The notes beneath the pieces are model-generated. The model ran no database searches, was not told the origin of the DNA, and was given only the letters and a program-made list of their open reading frames with translations. Below are positions 37,486 to 48,503 of a stretch of 64,000 bases of DNA, in pieces; the first letter of the stretch is position 1, and each line of letters begins with the position of its first letter. Origin of the DNA: Sphagnum compactum (lineage: Eukaryota > Bryophyta > Sphagnopsida > Sphagnales); assembly GCA_965153455.1 (NCBI GenBank), contig OZ234500.1:3348001-3412000 (forward strand). The letters run 5' to 3'. Position numbers and translations under genes: made by a program.

Positions 37486-38242
37486 CTCTTGATCACTTTT
37501 GCTCAAATACCCATTACATCAAACTTCTTCTTATGTACTGCAGTGCTGTACATTCAATACTGATCACAGATACCTTTGTGAGCTCTGAAAGCACATAAAC
37601 GGCTCCCTTGGGTGAACCAGCAGCACTTACACTCATAAAAACTTCGAATTTAGGATTCCATTCTTTTTAGCATGAAATGTAAATATCCTGTCCTACGAAT
37701 AAATCAATATTTTGAAAATCTAGATTCAACAAGTACAAGGCCTACAAAAGTAGCTCACTGCAAAATGTAATGTAAAGGTACAAGCATAGTGTTGGTTCAC
37801 CCAAGGCGACCTGACATCACATAGTTCTCAGTTAAATCTGCTTTCGGAAGGGCTGCAAGGCTCGATATGATATTTCCTCCCATGTAAGTAAGTAATGCCA
37901 GAGTCAACCACGAGCGACCAGCGTAGCATCCATTTATGATTGGAAGCTTATTAATATTGTGATAATGAACCTCAACTGAGTTCATGTTTCACATTGTAAC
38001 ATATTTTAATTCTTTTATGTAGGTAAGCTAATATGTGTTACTAGGTAAGTAGATGCATGTGAATGTTTGTACTCTATGAGTGTTGGGCTGTTCTTCGATT
38101 TTTCAAAGAATTCTTGATTTTGAGTGTCTGGAAAAAATCAGAATCAAAGAACCACAAGTTCAAAGTGTTTCAAAACTGTCAATAAGTTGCTGATCTTCAT
38201 GAAAGAACAACCAGTTCTTTGCTGCATCTTTGATGCTTTTGT
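37486..38242. other. Intergenic DNA, nothing recognised
   Basis: No protein-like frame beyond 65 codons and no repeat I can match elsewhere in the window. Confidence 0.45.
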
Positions 38243-38562
38243 TTGCCTTACCTACCAAGGCAAGGATATTGTGTTTAGATTCATTATAGAGTATAATAGC
38301 TTAAGGGATTTTTGCCCCTAGGTAATAATAATAGGTCTATCTCTATATGAGGATTTTTGAAAGATGATATTTCGGCTTGTGTTGAAACTTGAGATTAGTT
38401 ATATGGTTATAATAGTAAGTTGAAGGATTTTGGATTCTTGTAGAGGATATTTTGAAGATTATATTTTTGCATGGTGAAATATTTGAGTTTTCATAATTCT
38501 TCTTTTGCCATAAGGTACTTTTTAATGTAAATGGCCAGGCCACAGTGAGACACACGCCTTGT
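38243..38562 (+). repeat. About 320-bp dispersed repeat, copy 1 (partner 44331-44650)
   Basis: It is collinear with 44331-44650 over its full length, from ACCAAGGCAAGGATATTG through GAGTATAATAGCTTAAGGGAT to AATGGCCAGGCCACAGTG. The copies differ by point changes and small indels. Both are in the same orientation, and no terminal inverted repeat is visible. Copy 1 ends about 90 bp before the hAT element. Confidence 0.8.
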
Positions 38563-38649
38563 TTCTTCTGGGTCAAAGCCGGAGGCAGGTCTTTCAGATT
38601 TTGGCCTCCACTTGCTATATGCCTATATACCTCCAGTGGGGGTTTGGTC

Positions 38650-40059
38650 CAGTGTTGGGCGGGTATCACAAATCACCTGAGCATCCCAGTCTGATACCCT
38701 CAGGGTATGACCATGACTAAAATCGAATTACCGATTGTGAGAATTGGTTTTCTTTTTTAAAACAAAAATCTGAGAACTGGGTAAGGTCTGACCCCTTGCC
38801 TGGGTTAAGGTCTCACGGTTTAGCAGCCATATAAAGTAAATACAAGTGCAACAAGTTATGAGCATCAAACTTAATTATGTTTCTGTGCAGAATGGAACAA
38901 CATTTTACTTACTGATCTTGTTGATCATTCATGGACCATAAGTTTGAACTTTGGAGGTATGGACCATAAGTTTGAACTTTGGAGGTATGACGTTAAGTTA
39001 GCCTAATTTAATTAGGCCTAAAAGAAGGACACCTTCATCACCAGACCCACATCAAAGTTTGTTTGTCTAATCTAATTTGCCTTGAGAGATGGAAGATCCA
39101 AGGGAGGGCTAGTATTTGATGGTAGGTACTTATTAATGGTAGGCCAAGTCAGATGGTAATGATGTTTGGAGAGTTGACATTATTACTGGGTTGGTTTTTC
39201 AACTTCTAACTAAATGAATGTTTTTCTTTTCAATTTTGTGATTTTGTGATGGGGCTGAAGTGATTATTTAGCTAGATATGGCAATAAAAAAAAAGTAATT
39301 GTAAAAAAAATTGAACTATAGTTTTTGCTATGTATTGGAACTTAGGATACAATGTGACAAATTTAAAATTCTCAAATAATTTTTAAAAATTTGGTGACTG
39401 AAAACATTTAAAACCCTGAATTTTGGCCATTTTGAAAAAAATATTTGCCAAAATAAAACGTTGTTTCATCTTCTCTCTTTTTCGAACAAAGAACTAGCAG
39501 GTAAGCTCTCCATATTATGGACACATGACCAACAATTTTCAGAAAATCAAAGGACTGGTTTTCGGTTTTCACTCATAACTGTAGATCTAGAAAAACCAAG
39601 AGAATTGGTCAAAGAACCTAGCTCCCAAAGCTTTGGTTCTTTTACTAGTTCCTCCACAAAACCAGTCAGTTTCTTTGAAAATTTTCAAAAAACCCAAAAC
39701 TAGAATATATTTTAGAAATCTTTCAAAAGCCTTGAACTAGAGGTCCTTTGATTATGAATTTTTTCAAAAAGCGAGAGCTGTCGTTAAAAAAGAAAAGAAA
39801 ATAAAAATTATTATTTTTTTAAAATTTTAAAAAGTAATACCTGATCTGTGAGAACCGAGAAAGGATAGCTGATTGTTCTCAAATTTTTGAGAACCAGCAT
39901 TGTGAGAACTGCTTAAATTTTTTAAAAATGTTGATACCCTTGTCAGGTGTAAAATTTTTAGAAAAAAATTCTTTTGGGAAAACCGGACCCTTTTGTAAAT
40001 TACTTTGTGACAACCGAACCCAACGGGTACCATAGAATTATGATACCCGCCCAACACTG
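38650..40059. mobile_element. Non-autonomous hAT element, 1410 bp
   Basis: The two ends are perfect 19-bp inverted repeats, CAGTGTTGGGCGGGTATCA (38650-38668, and inverted at 40041-40059). Directly outside stand GTTTGGTC (38642-38649) and GTTTGTAC (40060-40067), an 8-bp target duplication matching at six of eight bases. An 8-bp duplication with a CAGTG terminus is the hAT signature. Subterminal sequences on both sides share TGAGAACTG/GAGAACC motifs. No transposase is encoded: the longest frame inside (39461-39703, plus) has no hAT motif. A perfect 28-bp tandem duplication lies within. Confidence 0.88.
38931..38986 (+). repeat. Perfect 28-bp tandem duplication inside the hAT element
   Basis: ATGGACCATAAGTTTGAACT plus TTGGAGGT occurs twice in direct succession without a mismatch. 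It is therefore younger than the divergence seen elsewhere in the element. Confidence 0.95.
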
Positions 40060-41107
40060 GTTTGTACATGGGTCCTAGTGGGTTGTTAGTTTGTAGGCGG
40101 TAAGAACAGAAACTAAACTCAGTGACCACCACAGTTGGCTAGGAAACTGGAACCCAATGGTGTATGGTCCATTAGCCTAGTATATGGCGATCAGTTTTTT
40201 TTTTTTCTTTTGGCGATGTAGGCAGACTAGCAATCATCCAGGAGAGGAGCTAGCCAAATTTGGTTACAGAGATCAGAGAGAAAGTAGAAAAATCGAAGAA
40301 TCCTGCTATATTTTGGCAACCCTAGAACCAATTGTCTAAACATGGCAATTTCAGAAATATTTTCCTTGAAATCTGGGGACTTTTTGGTGCATTTATTTTC
40401 ACAATATCCTTTGTATGAGCCACAATGGATTCTTTTGGACACCAAGTGGTGAAAATTTGTCCAAAACAGAATGCTAATGGTGATGGACCATAGTGGGTTC
40501 TTTTTTTGGCGAATTTTCGCAACCTGGCGACAAGAAAAAAAGGGATTTTTTGAGATTTAAAAAAAAGATCGCCATATATTGACCAGAAAAGCTTAGAAGT
40601 CGCCAGATTTAGACAGTTGTAGGTCGCCAGAACTAGGCAGGATTCCAAAAAGGACCTACTAGTCCACCAGGACAGTCGCCATTTACTGCTAATTAATGCT
40701 GAGGATCCTAGCCAGTGCACCTACTTGAGGAATTTGAAAAAAAAACCACTGGTGATGGTAAAGAAACCTCAAAATAATAATTACCACTATTTGTATAGGT
40801 CTTAACAAATTGTCCAATTTACATATTGCTATGGTACATATATAACAAGATCTTAATTTTCTAAATGATTGTATGGAATATAAATAGTGAGCGGACCAAT
40901 ATCAACAAATATTGAACATGAATGTTATTATTTATGTGAAAAACTCTTTATACTCAAAAGTTCATAAAAAATCGAAATTAAAAGTAAAAAGTTCTAAAAT
41001 GAATTATTTTGGAGAGTTTCATTCACCAGAAGTGAGAAACAAAATACTAAAAATTGCTAGACTTTTATATATATTGGTGCCTTGAATTTTTTTCTTTTGA
41101 GTTTTGT
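40060..41107. other. Repeat-rich DNA including copy B of the GGCGATCATCC family
   Basis: Copy B (about 40200-40340, plus) reads TTTTGGCGATGTAGGCAGACTAGCAATCATCC, then GCTAGCCAAATTTGG. Immediately after, 40490-40690 carries several GGCGA/TCGCC words (AGATCGCCATATATTG, AAGTCGCCAGATTTAG). Minus-strand frames across it (40227-40445, 40322-40720) are shadows of this repeat and show no family. Confidence 0.55.
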
Positions 41108-41140
41108 GGGGGGGGGGGGGGGGGGGGGAGGGGGGGAGAG
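41108..41140 (+). repeat. Poly-G run (21 G) followed by GGGGGGAGAG
   Basis: An uninterrupted run of 21 G, then A and further G runs. Frames across it give polyglycine and are not genes. The length of such runs is unreliable in sequencing. Confidence 0.9.
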
Positions 41141-42689
41141 AATTTCTTTCATTTTTCCTTTGTTCCCAACAGCTTCCTTCTATGTTCCGTTCAAGTTCTC
41201 ATCATGTTCCCAATATGTTCCCTAGGTTCCCAATGTGTTCCCCAAAAAAGAACATTCTATTTTCAGGAGCCTCCATAGTTTCAAATTTTTTAAGTGATGG
41301 GCCAATCAAATTGGCTCAATGCAAAAACAAAACTGAACTTGGGAGACACCTCATATAATGAATAGGAGAGGTGATTAAGAGAGGTGTAAGCACCCCTGTA
41401 TATGAGCCAAAATTCTGCCAATGTCATTGGCTTGGGCCAAAAATGGTGACCAACAATTTTGGAAATAGAAATTTCACACAGCCAATGAGAAGGTGCAACA
41501 TGCATGGGTTTTGAGGGGAGGGGGTGTGTTTGTTGTTTTTTCTCCAAGGTGGTGACTAATGAATGAATGGGAATCTTCTGGGAAGGAGGGCGGTCTTTTT
41601 TTTCTTTTTTTTTGGGGAGATTATTCTTATCATTTCCCTCGTTTGTGTTCCTTTTACCTGAGGATCATTGCTTCTCTCAAGGTTTCTGCAAAAGAAAAGA
41701 AAAAAAGAAATTAAAAAATCATGATAAACTTCATCATGAAGTTAATATCACAATTAGTGTTTGGTGTTTTGATATTCTTATAGTGATGCTCAACATCATG
41801 ACAAATTTCATAAAGGAAAATTGTGTGTCAAGATTGTGTGCTTTGGAAAGAGTATCAAGTTTTTCAAGACTTCACCTTCAAATGCAAGATTTACATTTTT
41901 AGCCTTGTAACTTTGAACAAAGTGATCAAAGAATGTTTGAGTTGAGATGATGTCAATAATGCTCCACCAAGACATCATGTTCATTGCAAAGTGTTGAGAG
42001 GATGGGGCATGCACACCTACACTAGCATGATAAGATATTGTTTTTGAAAGACCAAGGGGAAGAACATTTTTAATTTTGTTACAAGAATGTCAATGTTCAA
42101 GAAATGCAAGAAGGGGTGGATGAATATGTAAAGTATGAAGCTTGTTTTAGCAAAAATAGAATTTGTTTGACAAATAGCAATATTGTGGAGAGAGCTGCAA
42201 CATTTTGCAAATATAAAATGAAAAAGAAAATTAATGCTAGTCTTGTAGTTGTGCTTTTGAAGAGGTTGAGGTTTGGACAATTTTACCCGTAGTACCATGG
42301 GTTGTCCCATATAAAATAGTGGCATGGAGTATTTGAAGTCACAACTCTATAGAAATGCATGATGATGCCACAAGGTGTGGAGTTGAACAAGTTTACAAGA
42401 ATTTTTTATGAGGACACAAACCTTGATTCCAAGCTAAGATAGATAAAAAATGAACAACTTGCTTGGGAATTGCAATAAAGGAGGCCATCGTCTTCACAAT
42501 CTCACCAACAACAATCATCTCATGTTGGAGATCCAACAAATGGATGTGAGAGGTTTTTAGAAGAAAGCATGTTCATCCCCCTTCACACCACAGAGATGTT
42601 TCAAAATCATTTTTTTGATTTGAAGTTGCATGCTTATGATACTGAATGTTTACAATTTACAATTTTACGTCCGTTTGGGATTAGAGAGT
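41141..42689. other. Intergenic DNA with a dispersed repeat at 41430-41530
   Basis: 41430-41530 matches 22600-22745 in inverted orientation (AAAATGGTGA, then CAGCCAATGAGA). 41160-41230 contains TGTTCC/CCCAATATGTTCCC words. Between 41690 and 42690 short coding-like stretches occur on both strands, but with no motif. The right end may contain decayed 3' parts of the LINE remnant that follows on the minus strand. Confidence 0.4.
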
Positions 42690-43169
42690 CCATTAGACGA
42701 ATAGTAGATCATGCAAGACAGATTGTCCTCTGATACTGGTAGCATGCCACAAACTTGGCCAGGGTGACCGTGTTTGTAGTCTGCATGAGCTCAGTAAGAG
42801 TGCTAGTGTGGGTGAGGGCAGGGTCGAACAAAATCGTTCCCTAACTTTCTATGTATTTGGACAAACAAGAAGCAAATGTTCTTCATACTCAACCTTCCCC
42901 AAATTGCAACCTCGACAAAGCCTCTCTGAGTATGGCATGCCCTTCCACGCACCTAGCACTAGCTCAATTTGAGTGTTACCACATCGAAATCGGGCCAGAG
43001 CTTTCCATAGTTGAACGCAGCTAATGTCACACAAGTAGCTTTCGCTCTCGTACAACATACCCTTGAAGCGCAAGTATCTTGTCTGCACGTTGGTCCCGAT
43101 TTCGCGGTTGGTAAAGAGATTTTCAATGTAAGCCAGTTGCATATTACCCTTCACCCTTTTTACATTCAA
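42690..43169 (-). pseudogene. LINE (non-LTR retrotransposon) remnant: C-terminal zinc-binding region after the reverse transcriptase
   Basis: The minus-strand frame 43169-42852 ends in the arrangement RFRCGNTQIELVLGAWKG, then MPYSERLCRGCNLGKVEYEE, then HLLLVC. Its CysX2Cys-X9-HisX4Cys spacing (Cys85, Cys88, His98, Cys103 of the open frame) is that of the zf-RVT segment at the end of plant and animal LINE ORF2 proteins. A TAG follows (42849-42851). Similarity then resumes in shifted frames with LAKFVACYQYQRTICL near 42720-42770, as in the family's final helix. The reverse-transcriptase domain itself is not recognisable upstream, so this is a 5'-truncated, inactive relic, the usual state of LINE copies. 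The first ATG is not meaningful. Confidence 0.7.
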
Positions 43170-44330
43170 TATTGTGTGGGGAAAACCTGGAGGGGGTGGG
43201 GCCCCAGCCTCCTGGTTGATCGGGCCTCCAGTAGATCAACCAGCTGCACTAGTTGTAGCGCGGCGAGCTGAGCCATCTGAACTCCCACCCATACGTTGTG
43301 CGCATTGCACCAAAGTACTTGGCTCTCCACCCAGCTTTTCACCCCTGCTAGACGGGTCGGGTGTATGTGCGTTGTCTCAGGAGCCGTTCCTAGCGGTTGA
43401 GCAGTCCTCAGCTGAAGCACATGGGTAGTTGCAAGCTTAGGCGTCGTTTCCAACGACGGTTGAACCGGAGGCAAAAAACCTGCCACCTCCTGGGGCTAAT
43501 TCTTGAATACCCATTTTTTCACGGATCTAGCCTAACAGTTTTTTCCCGTAACAAGCATAACGAATTGGGCTTCCCATGCCTTGCCCAAGATGCGGTTTTT
43601 AGTGACCGTGCTCACACGGTTATAGTACAACAACATGAGTTTGAACTTTGCATATACATTTGTAAAAAGTTGTACATAGAGCTTTTGTTAAATATATATT
43701 TGCATGATGTTTTTATTACCAAGAGTGTGAAATGTGCACAGTTTCTGCACTAAGAATGCTGATTTTTTCTTTGACTTATAAAGACCAATTAAGCAGCCCC
43801 ATCCCAAAAATCAAAAGAAGTTGTTCACTATACAAATACCATTATCCTTAATACCATTTACCTATACATAAATCAGCCAACAAACTGTATGCTTGCCAAA
43901 CACTAGTTAATAATACGCCCATAATAATGCAAAACCCCCCTAGTAGAGCATAGAACGACATGTATAACCACGCAGTTCACATTACTGAATCACTCACCTC
44001 TCTCCCCTGTCATGGCTCTTTTGGTTAAAAGACACTACAACAAAGAGGTGCCTTGGGGTGAGCCAGCATCCATGGCCGAAAGGGGTGAGGTTGTGGGGTT
44101 TAGGTGTGTGGTTTCAGGTTTTGGGCTGGTTTTGTGTTCAAAGGTTCAAAATTTTGAAACCAGACCCAGGAACTTGCCTCCCACTAGAATCAGACCCGGC
44201 CTCTAGAGTTGTGAATATAGAGGTTTCAGCTTGTAATATTTACAATGTTTTCTATAATAGTAGATTTGGGAGTAAGGGCAGGGATATGGGTACTTTTTGA
44301 AACATGTTTTTTTCAAGTATGCATATTTTT
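43170..44330. other. G+C-richer flank of the LINE remnant, then AT-rich DNA
   Basis: 43170-43500 is open on both strands (minus 43166-43486, plus 43174-43428) and G+C-rich. The minus frame could be a further upstream part of the LINE, but I see no reverse-transcriptase motif. At 44031 CACTACAACAAAGAGGTG resembles a CACTA terminus without a matching second end, so it is likely a solo remnant. Confidence 0.4.
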
Positions 44331-44650
44331 TATTGGCCTTGAATACCAAGGCAAGGATATTGGGTTTAGATTCATTATAGAGTATAATAGCTTAAGGGAT
44401 TTTGGCCCCTAGGTAGTAGATCTATTTTTACATGAGGATTTTTGAAAGATGATATTTTGGCTTGCCATGAAACTTGAGATTAGTTCTAGAGTTATGATAT
44501 CTTGAAGGATTTTGGTTTTTTTTTAGAGTATTTTTTAAAGATTATATTTTTGAATGATGAAATATATTGAATTTCCATAATTCTTCTTTTGCTTTAATAT
44601 ACTTTTAAATGTAAATGGCAAGGCCACAGTGTGACACACCCCTTGTTTTA
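44331..44650 (+). repeat. About 320-bp dispersed repeat, copy 2
   Basis: Direct-orientation partner of 38243-38562 (ACCAAGGCAAGGATATTG to GGCAAGGCCACAGTGTGACA). The copies have diverged by substitutions and indels. Function and class unknown. Confidence 0.8.
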
Positions 44651-45265
44651 TTTATTTTTGGTTTATATGTATGCAGTTGGTACCTATAAGTCAGGTTGTA
44701 CAACGCTAATGATTTTATAAATCAATTTTGGGCCATGTGTACTGAGGTACAAAAGCAGATCCAGTTGGAGACAGAAGTCACTGAAGTTTTTTTTTAAAAA
44801 AAAAATTTGTGTAAGAACCAGGAAACAGGGAACCAGGAGTCTAGAATCCAATCAAGTCCGAAACCCGGACCCCAAGGTGTATCAAATAAATTCCTGGGGC
44901 CGAAACCGGAGGGTCTTCAGGCTTTTATAAAACACGGTTGGGAGCTGAGAACGCAAGTTCTCTTGAAAAGCTGGAACACACCGGACAACACCGGTTGTAA
45001 CAATTCCACGCGTTGCCATTGAGCACTTTGGCCAGATTTTTGGGCAAGTTAAGCTTTAAATGTCGGCAACTGCAGGTTCCGATTCTGCCAGGTCCGATCC
45101 TCTGCAGATTTGTTCACTTTATGTTTGTCAGGGTCTCAACCACAAAGAAAGGCACGAACCACCACACACAGGTGGGACCACAGGCACGAGGTTCCCACGT
45201 GCTGTGGCAGGGCAGGCAGAGCAGGGAACAAAAAGGAGGACCCCAAACCCATCTCTCTCCCCAGA
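44651..45265. other. G+C-rich non-coding patch
   Basis: 44810-45265 is markedly richer in G+C and CG than its surroundings. Several overlapping frames are open on both strands only because of this composition (proline-, threonine- and arginine-rich). No family is recognised. It is the target into which the hAT MITE at 45274 inserted. Confidence 0.45.
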
Positions 45266-45273
45266 GTCCAGAC

Positions 45274-45500
45274 CAGTGTCAGTGCGGGTATTTGGACTCT
45301 TAATACCCCCCGGTTCCGATTACCCGCCCGAGACATCGGAGTGAAAGAACCGGGGATTCCGGGAATTTGACGGTTTCCAGCGCAAACGAACCCGCTGAGT
45401 CCGGTTATTTGATAACAGTACAAACCACTGCCGGGTTTCAGGAAAGAAGCGGAAGAGAGCCCGTGGTTATTTGACGCTTTCTAATACCCGTGCCGCTCTG
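45274..45500. mobile_element. hAT MITE, 227 bp, with 8-bp target duplication
   Basis: The left end CAGTGTCAGTGCGGGTATT and the inverted right end CAGAGCGGCACGGGTATTAG are imperfect inverted repeats sharing CGGGTATT. The flanks GTCCAGAC (45266-45273) and GTCCAGAT (45501-45508) match at seven of eight bases, the hAT duplication length. The termini resemble those of the 1.41-kb element at 38650, so both belong to related hAT families. Non-coding. Confidence 0.85.
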
Positions 45501-45639
45501 GTCCAGATCTCGCAATAGGACTGTCTTTTACTTTTTTTTTAACCAGTCTTTTTTTGAAAAGCTTTTTCTAGGGAAGTATGTACGCTCCTGAGTGCTGGAC
45601 CCGGGTCATAGTGTTTTTTTAAACAAAATTCGAACTTTT

Positions 45640-45790
45640 TATTTGTAGCCAAAGGGATCATCCATAAGAAGATGTAAAAAGGTGGCTAAAATCCCAAGGA
45701 AGATTTAGCCAAACCTGGCTGTAAGCCAGATATGAAGTACAAATCATTAATCATCCTTCTATATTTTGGCTGCACTCGTAATATGAAATG
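45640..45790 (+). repeat. GGCGATCATCC-family repeat, copy C
   Basis: Reads TTTGTAGCCAAAGGGATCATCC, ATAAGAAGATG, AGATTTAGCCAAACCTGGCT, CCAGATATGAAGTA, CATCCTTCTATATTTTGGCT. This copy has an internal partial duplication of the AAGATTTAGCC segment. Confidence 0.7.
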
Positions 45791-46073
45791 TAAAAAATCT
45801 GATGCTTTAACATAAATTTTCCCTCACTTTTGGAGATTGAAAACCTCAAAAATCACATTAGTTTTGAGTTTTAATTTCTAATTTCGTTTTTTCAGGAAAT
45901 TTTGCTAATAGAGAAAGGTCTCCCAGGTTATATATTTTAAGGTCTACCCCAGGAATCCTACATTAAGAAGAACCACTATCATTTTTCTAGCTTATGTCGA
46001 GGGCGCAATTCTCCTTAGTAAAATTGTTGTGTAAACAGCAGATAAGGTTCCACAAAATAGAGAAGAAATGTTA

Positions 46074-46448
46074 GAGCATCTCCAGCGGTGCTCAGTATGT
46101 GATCCTCCACATTAAGATTGGATGAAAAAAAAGTCAAAATATGCCGGTTTGGTTCAGGAAAATGGTTTTGATTCAGCATAATAGCACAGTTTGCGGTAGC
46201 TTGTAAAAGGCGCAGTAACGCTGCGCACATATAAAAAAGAGTGTAATAAATATGATCTGACTGCTGCTCAGTGTTTCTAATTGACCCATGATAACGATTG
46301 CTCCAGGTGGTTTGCTATTAGTAGTTCCCCACCTATTTGCAATCCTGGTTCCAGTTTCATGGGTGTGGTTGCAAGAAAGTAAATGACTAAACTTGGATGT
46401 GAAAAATAATTTTGAAGGGTCACATAATGAGCACAGCTGGAGATCCTC
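46074..46448. mobile_element. PIF/Harbinger-type MITE, 375 bp, with TTA duplication, copy 1
   Basis: TTA stands on both sides (46071-46073 and 46449-46451). The left end GAGCATCTCCAGCGGTGCTC and the inverted right end GAGGATCTCCAGCTGTGCTC are inverted repeats extending about 40 bp (both continue with TATGTGA-type sequence). A 3-bp TTA/TAA duplication with a GAGCATCTCCA-type terminus fits plant PIF/Harbinger MITEs. Non-coding: the open frames inside (46015-46230 and 46277-46606, minus) are shadows. A diverged inverted copy is at 56009-56391. Confidence 0.85.
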
Positions 46449-46451
46449 TTA

Positions 46452-48344
46452 CGAGGAAAGATGACTCCTCTTCTTGCAAACATTGAAGCCATCCGTGTTA
46501 CAAAGCAAAACTTTAGTGGTTCTCTACACTGGGTAAGGATCTTGACTGGGTCATTTCTCGGAATTCGGGTCGTGATCTGACATCCTTCATGGTGCTGGGT
46601 CCTCATTCCCAGAATGGCTCCTTACTTTACACGAATTGTAGATCCACGGTGCAACATGTGAAGTAAGAATAAATTGAAACAGAGAATTGAAAAAATTCAG
46701 ACATCATTTGGAAGCTCCTCAATTGACCAGGAGACTTCCAGCAAGTTTACTTACATACCTGAACATCCAAGAATGAGCTCTGTCAAGGGTGAAATGGGAT
46801 GGTTAGGAAATAGATGGGTTACCTTTCAAGGCAGTGTTGTGCAGGTATTTGATTTTTTAAAGTACTCTCAGTTTTGGTTTTCTGAAAAAAAATTCATCAA
46901 CAAACTATTAGTTTCAGTTTTTGAAACCACACAATCTGAATGAACCTCCAGTTCTCGTTGTTTGAAAAAACTCAATGAACCTGAAGTTTTCATGAAGGAA
47001 CTGGCAAACAACCGCAGGTTTCTGGTCGGTTCTTTGTTTATTTAAAAATCACCAGCTCTAAGTATCTGAGAAAAAAGAGAATCAAAGTTATTTCATAAAC
47101 CTGAAAGAGCCATTGGTTTTCTAGGCAGTTATTTGACTCTCAGTAAACAAATTGAGACCCATAGTTACATATCAGAACCATGAATTTTGAATTTTTGATC
47201 ATCACAGCTATATGTGAGAACCAAGGATTTCATCTTTCAGAAGCACAGTTATCAACCATAAGTTCACTACCCTGCTATGTGGAGAGAGGGGTTTAGGGTT
47301 TAGGGTTGCTGCCATGTCTAATATTACCTGCACAAGATTGCTTCAAACCAGTGTAATCTGGTTCTTGATTTCAAAAGGGACTTTTGGTCTTGATTCTAAC
47401 TTTTTCCTGTTTTGGATTTGTGAGACTGGTTTTTTGGACTTTAAAAATCTTCAATTCTGATCAATTTCACAAAGAATTTAAAACCAATTCGATTTTAGAC
47501 TAAGTGTAATTCCATCTTCATTACACATAATCAAAATTATAAATTTTTATATATATTTGTACTTATTTACCTAAAGAACTGAACCTATTAAGGTGTAGCA
47601 TCTTTGGTTCAAGTTCTAATTCAATTTTGAAAAAAAGTTTATTGTTTGGTTAGGTTCCAATGGTGTTTCCAACAAAAGTTAAAACCTCGAGTTTGGAAAC
47701 CTTAGAACCTAACATAACTTGAAACTAATGGAATCCAAGAACTTACCAGCACCAGTTCAAACTTAGATCTACAAAATCAATACAAAAATTGCAAATATGA
47801 AAAAAATTATCAAATAATTTCCATGGCCATAGGTTTCACCCACATTGGTACCACAGTAAAAACCCCAAATTTCATTTAAACTAATATAACATGTGTTATT
47901 GGCCCAAGTTTGATCTAGTTATCCTATTAAGTTTTCCTTCCAAACCCACTTTTTGAAATCAAATTAAATTTTTAATGACAAAAATTATTTAAAATTCAAT
48001 ATCTCCTACATGTTACATCTAAAAATTTCCAAATTGCCTTCATTAAATCCTATTCATTAAGGGCCTTTCAAAATACCAAAATGTGCCGAAATTCCTTTAT
48101 AATTTTTAGTTTTGATTTAAATTTTTAGTGAATAAATTATTAAATATTCAATAACTTCCCCACCATATGTCAAAACATTATGAAACCAACTCCATGAACC
48201 CTTATTTATCAAGGGCTATTCAAAGGTACCAAGAATGTGATAAGAAGCACCATGATTTGGGAGGTCTCAATGTCACAAACAAAACAAACAAACTACCTTC
48301 TTTCTTCATAGATAGATTGTTTTTAAATATTATTGATATCCGAT
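46452..48344. other. Intergenic DNA with a dispersed-repeat copy at 47515-47770
   Basis: No gene recognised. 47515-47770 (plus) is the partner of 14560-14940. Two perfect TTTAGGG units occur near 47290. 46850-47160 is rich in GAACC/GGTTTT words similar to the interior of the hAT element at 38.7-40.0 kb, perhaps a distant relative. Confidence 0.45.
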
Positions 48345-48503
48345 CACTACAACAAAAGGTGACCCTGTATGTACGTCAAGTGATTTCACTGGATTTTGAG
48401 TGAATTCACTAATTATAATGAACGAGGACTGGTGAAAAAAAAAGTGAATTCACTAGTCTAATGAACGAGAATTAATGAACTACGCCCACATTTTGTAATA
48501 ATG
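48345..48503 (-). mobile_element. CACTA-type MITE, 159 bp, copy 2 (inverted relative to copy 1)
   Basis: It begins CACTACAACAAAAGGTGACC and ends CCCACATTTTGTAATAATG, so the second terminus has one C-to-T change from CACTATTAC. Collinear with copy 1 in reverse orientation over its whole length, including TCAAAATCCAGTGAAATCAC and two GTGAATTCACT palindromes. Several differences are C-to-T type (CACTAG in copy 1 against CATTAG here). The flanks GAT/AAT do not give a clear duplication. Confidence 0.85.

Noticed and set aside
44031-44050. CACTACAACAAAGAGGTG as a third CACTA element
   Set aside because: No matching inverted end within 1 kb; at most a solo terminus.
44807-45423. Overlapping open frames on both strands in the G+C-rich patch
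   Set aside because: Open in several frames because stops are rare at this composition; no family signal, and a hAT MITE interrupts them.
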